Part shown: positions 5,400-5,410 of the stretch, piece after piece
Position numbering within the stretch: position 1 is the stretch's first letter
How the letters are laid out: each line of letters begins with the position of its first letter
NCBI GenBank assembly: GCA_964567745.1
Contig: CAZMNY010000083.1
Location: 1 to 5,410, forward strand
Source of the DNA: CAZMNY01 sp964567745
GTDB lineage: Bacteria; Planctomycetota; Planctomycetia; Pirellulales; Pirellulaceae
Direction of reading: 5' to 3'
Length of the DNA stretch: 5,410 bases
The notes under the pieces: generated by a model
The model's database searches: none
What the model saw: the letters and a program-made list of their open reading frames with translations, nothing else
What the model was told of the DNA's origin: nothing
Made by a program: the position numbers and the translations under genes

Positions 5400-5410
5400 C
5401 TACCTCAGGT

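Larger units (their letters stand above)
5327..5410 (-). mobile_element. 3' end of a group II intron, running off the right edge
   Basis: The minus strand shows, in order, a domain V-like hairpin and a domain VI-like hairpin with a bulged adenosine, ending at the point where VOC coding similarity begins. Group II introns are self-splicing ribozymes and retroelements; most bacterial ones carry a reverse transcriptase/maturase in domain IV, which would lie beyond the window. The intron is in the same orientation as the host gene, as needed for splicing to restore it. The 3' boundary at 5327 is inferred from the branch-point distance and the VOC alignment. The terminal dinucleotide would be TC rather than the usual AY. 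Confidence 0.75.

Noticed and set aside
1..5410. CRISPR array, tRNA or rRNA genes
   Set aside because: No regularly spaced repeats, cloverleaf or rRNA-like sequence was seen on either strand.

Overview
The window looks like a piece of a Planctomycetota-type genome. This is an inference from protein style: a FecR-like domain fused to a GH16 glycanase, a secreted M14-type amidohydrolase fused to a BPL_N domain, weak use of Shine-Dalgarno sites, and moderate G+C. No rRNA or marker gene is present to confirm it. All three intact-looking genes lie on the minus strand. The only plus-strand coding material is a decayed insertion sequence.

Layout from right to left, in the direction of transcription. 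At 5327-5410 is the 3' end of a group II intron, with ribozyme domains V and VI and a bulged branch-point adenosine at 5334. It interrupts a VOC (glyoxalase/dioxygenase superfamily) gene in the sense orientation; the 3' exon of that gene is 5205-5326. The stop codon of the exon overlaps the start of the next gene as ATGA, and that start has a good Shine-Dalgarno site. The next gene (3640-5208) encodes a predicted exported two-domain protein: an aspartoacylase/succinylglutamate-desuccinylase-type zinc hydrolase followed by a class-I-glutamine-amidotransferase-like BPL_N domain.

The middle (about 3049-3456) holds a relic of an IS21-family element. Only the C-terminal part of istB remains, broken by a 5-bp tandem duplication (AGCAT), followed by two spaced 10-bp repeats that may belong to the IS right end. 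Next is a DUF952 protein with a lipoprotein signal peptide (2437-2928) whose hydrophobic core is encoded by a hexamer repeat.

The left half (325-2274) encodes a FecR-like domain joined to a GH16 beta-glycanase catalytic domain and a C-terminal beta-sandwich-like region. Its catalytic motif is intact, but its N-terminus looks cut off or frame-shifted: it has no signal peptide, membrane segment, ATG or ribosome binding site. Nothing recognisable lies in 1-324.

Functionally, the GH16 protein suggests use of algal or plant polysaccharide. The VOC gene and the exported hydrolase appear to form a translationally coupled pair, now separated from its promoter by a group II intron. If the intron still splices, both genes could remain expressed. 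The window ends inside the intron, so its 5' part and any reverse transcriptase cannot be seen.
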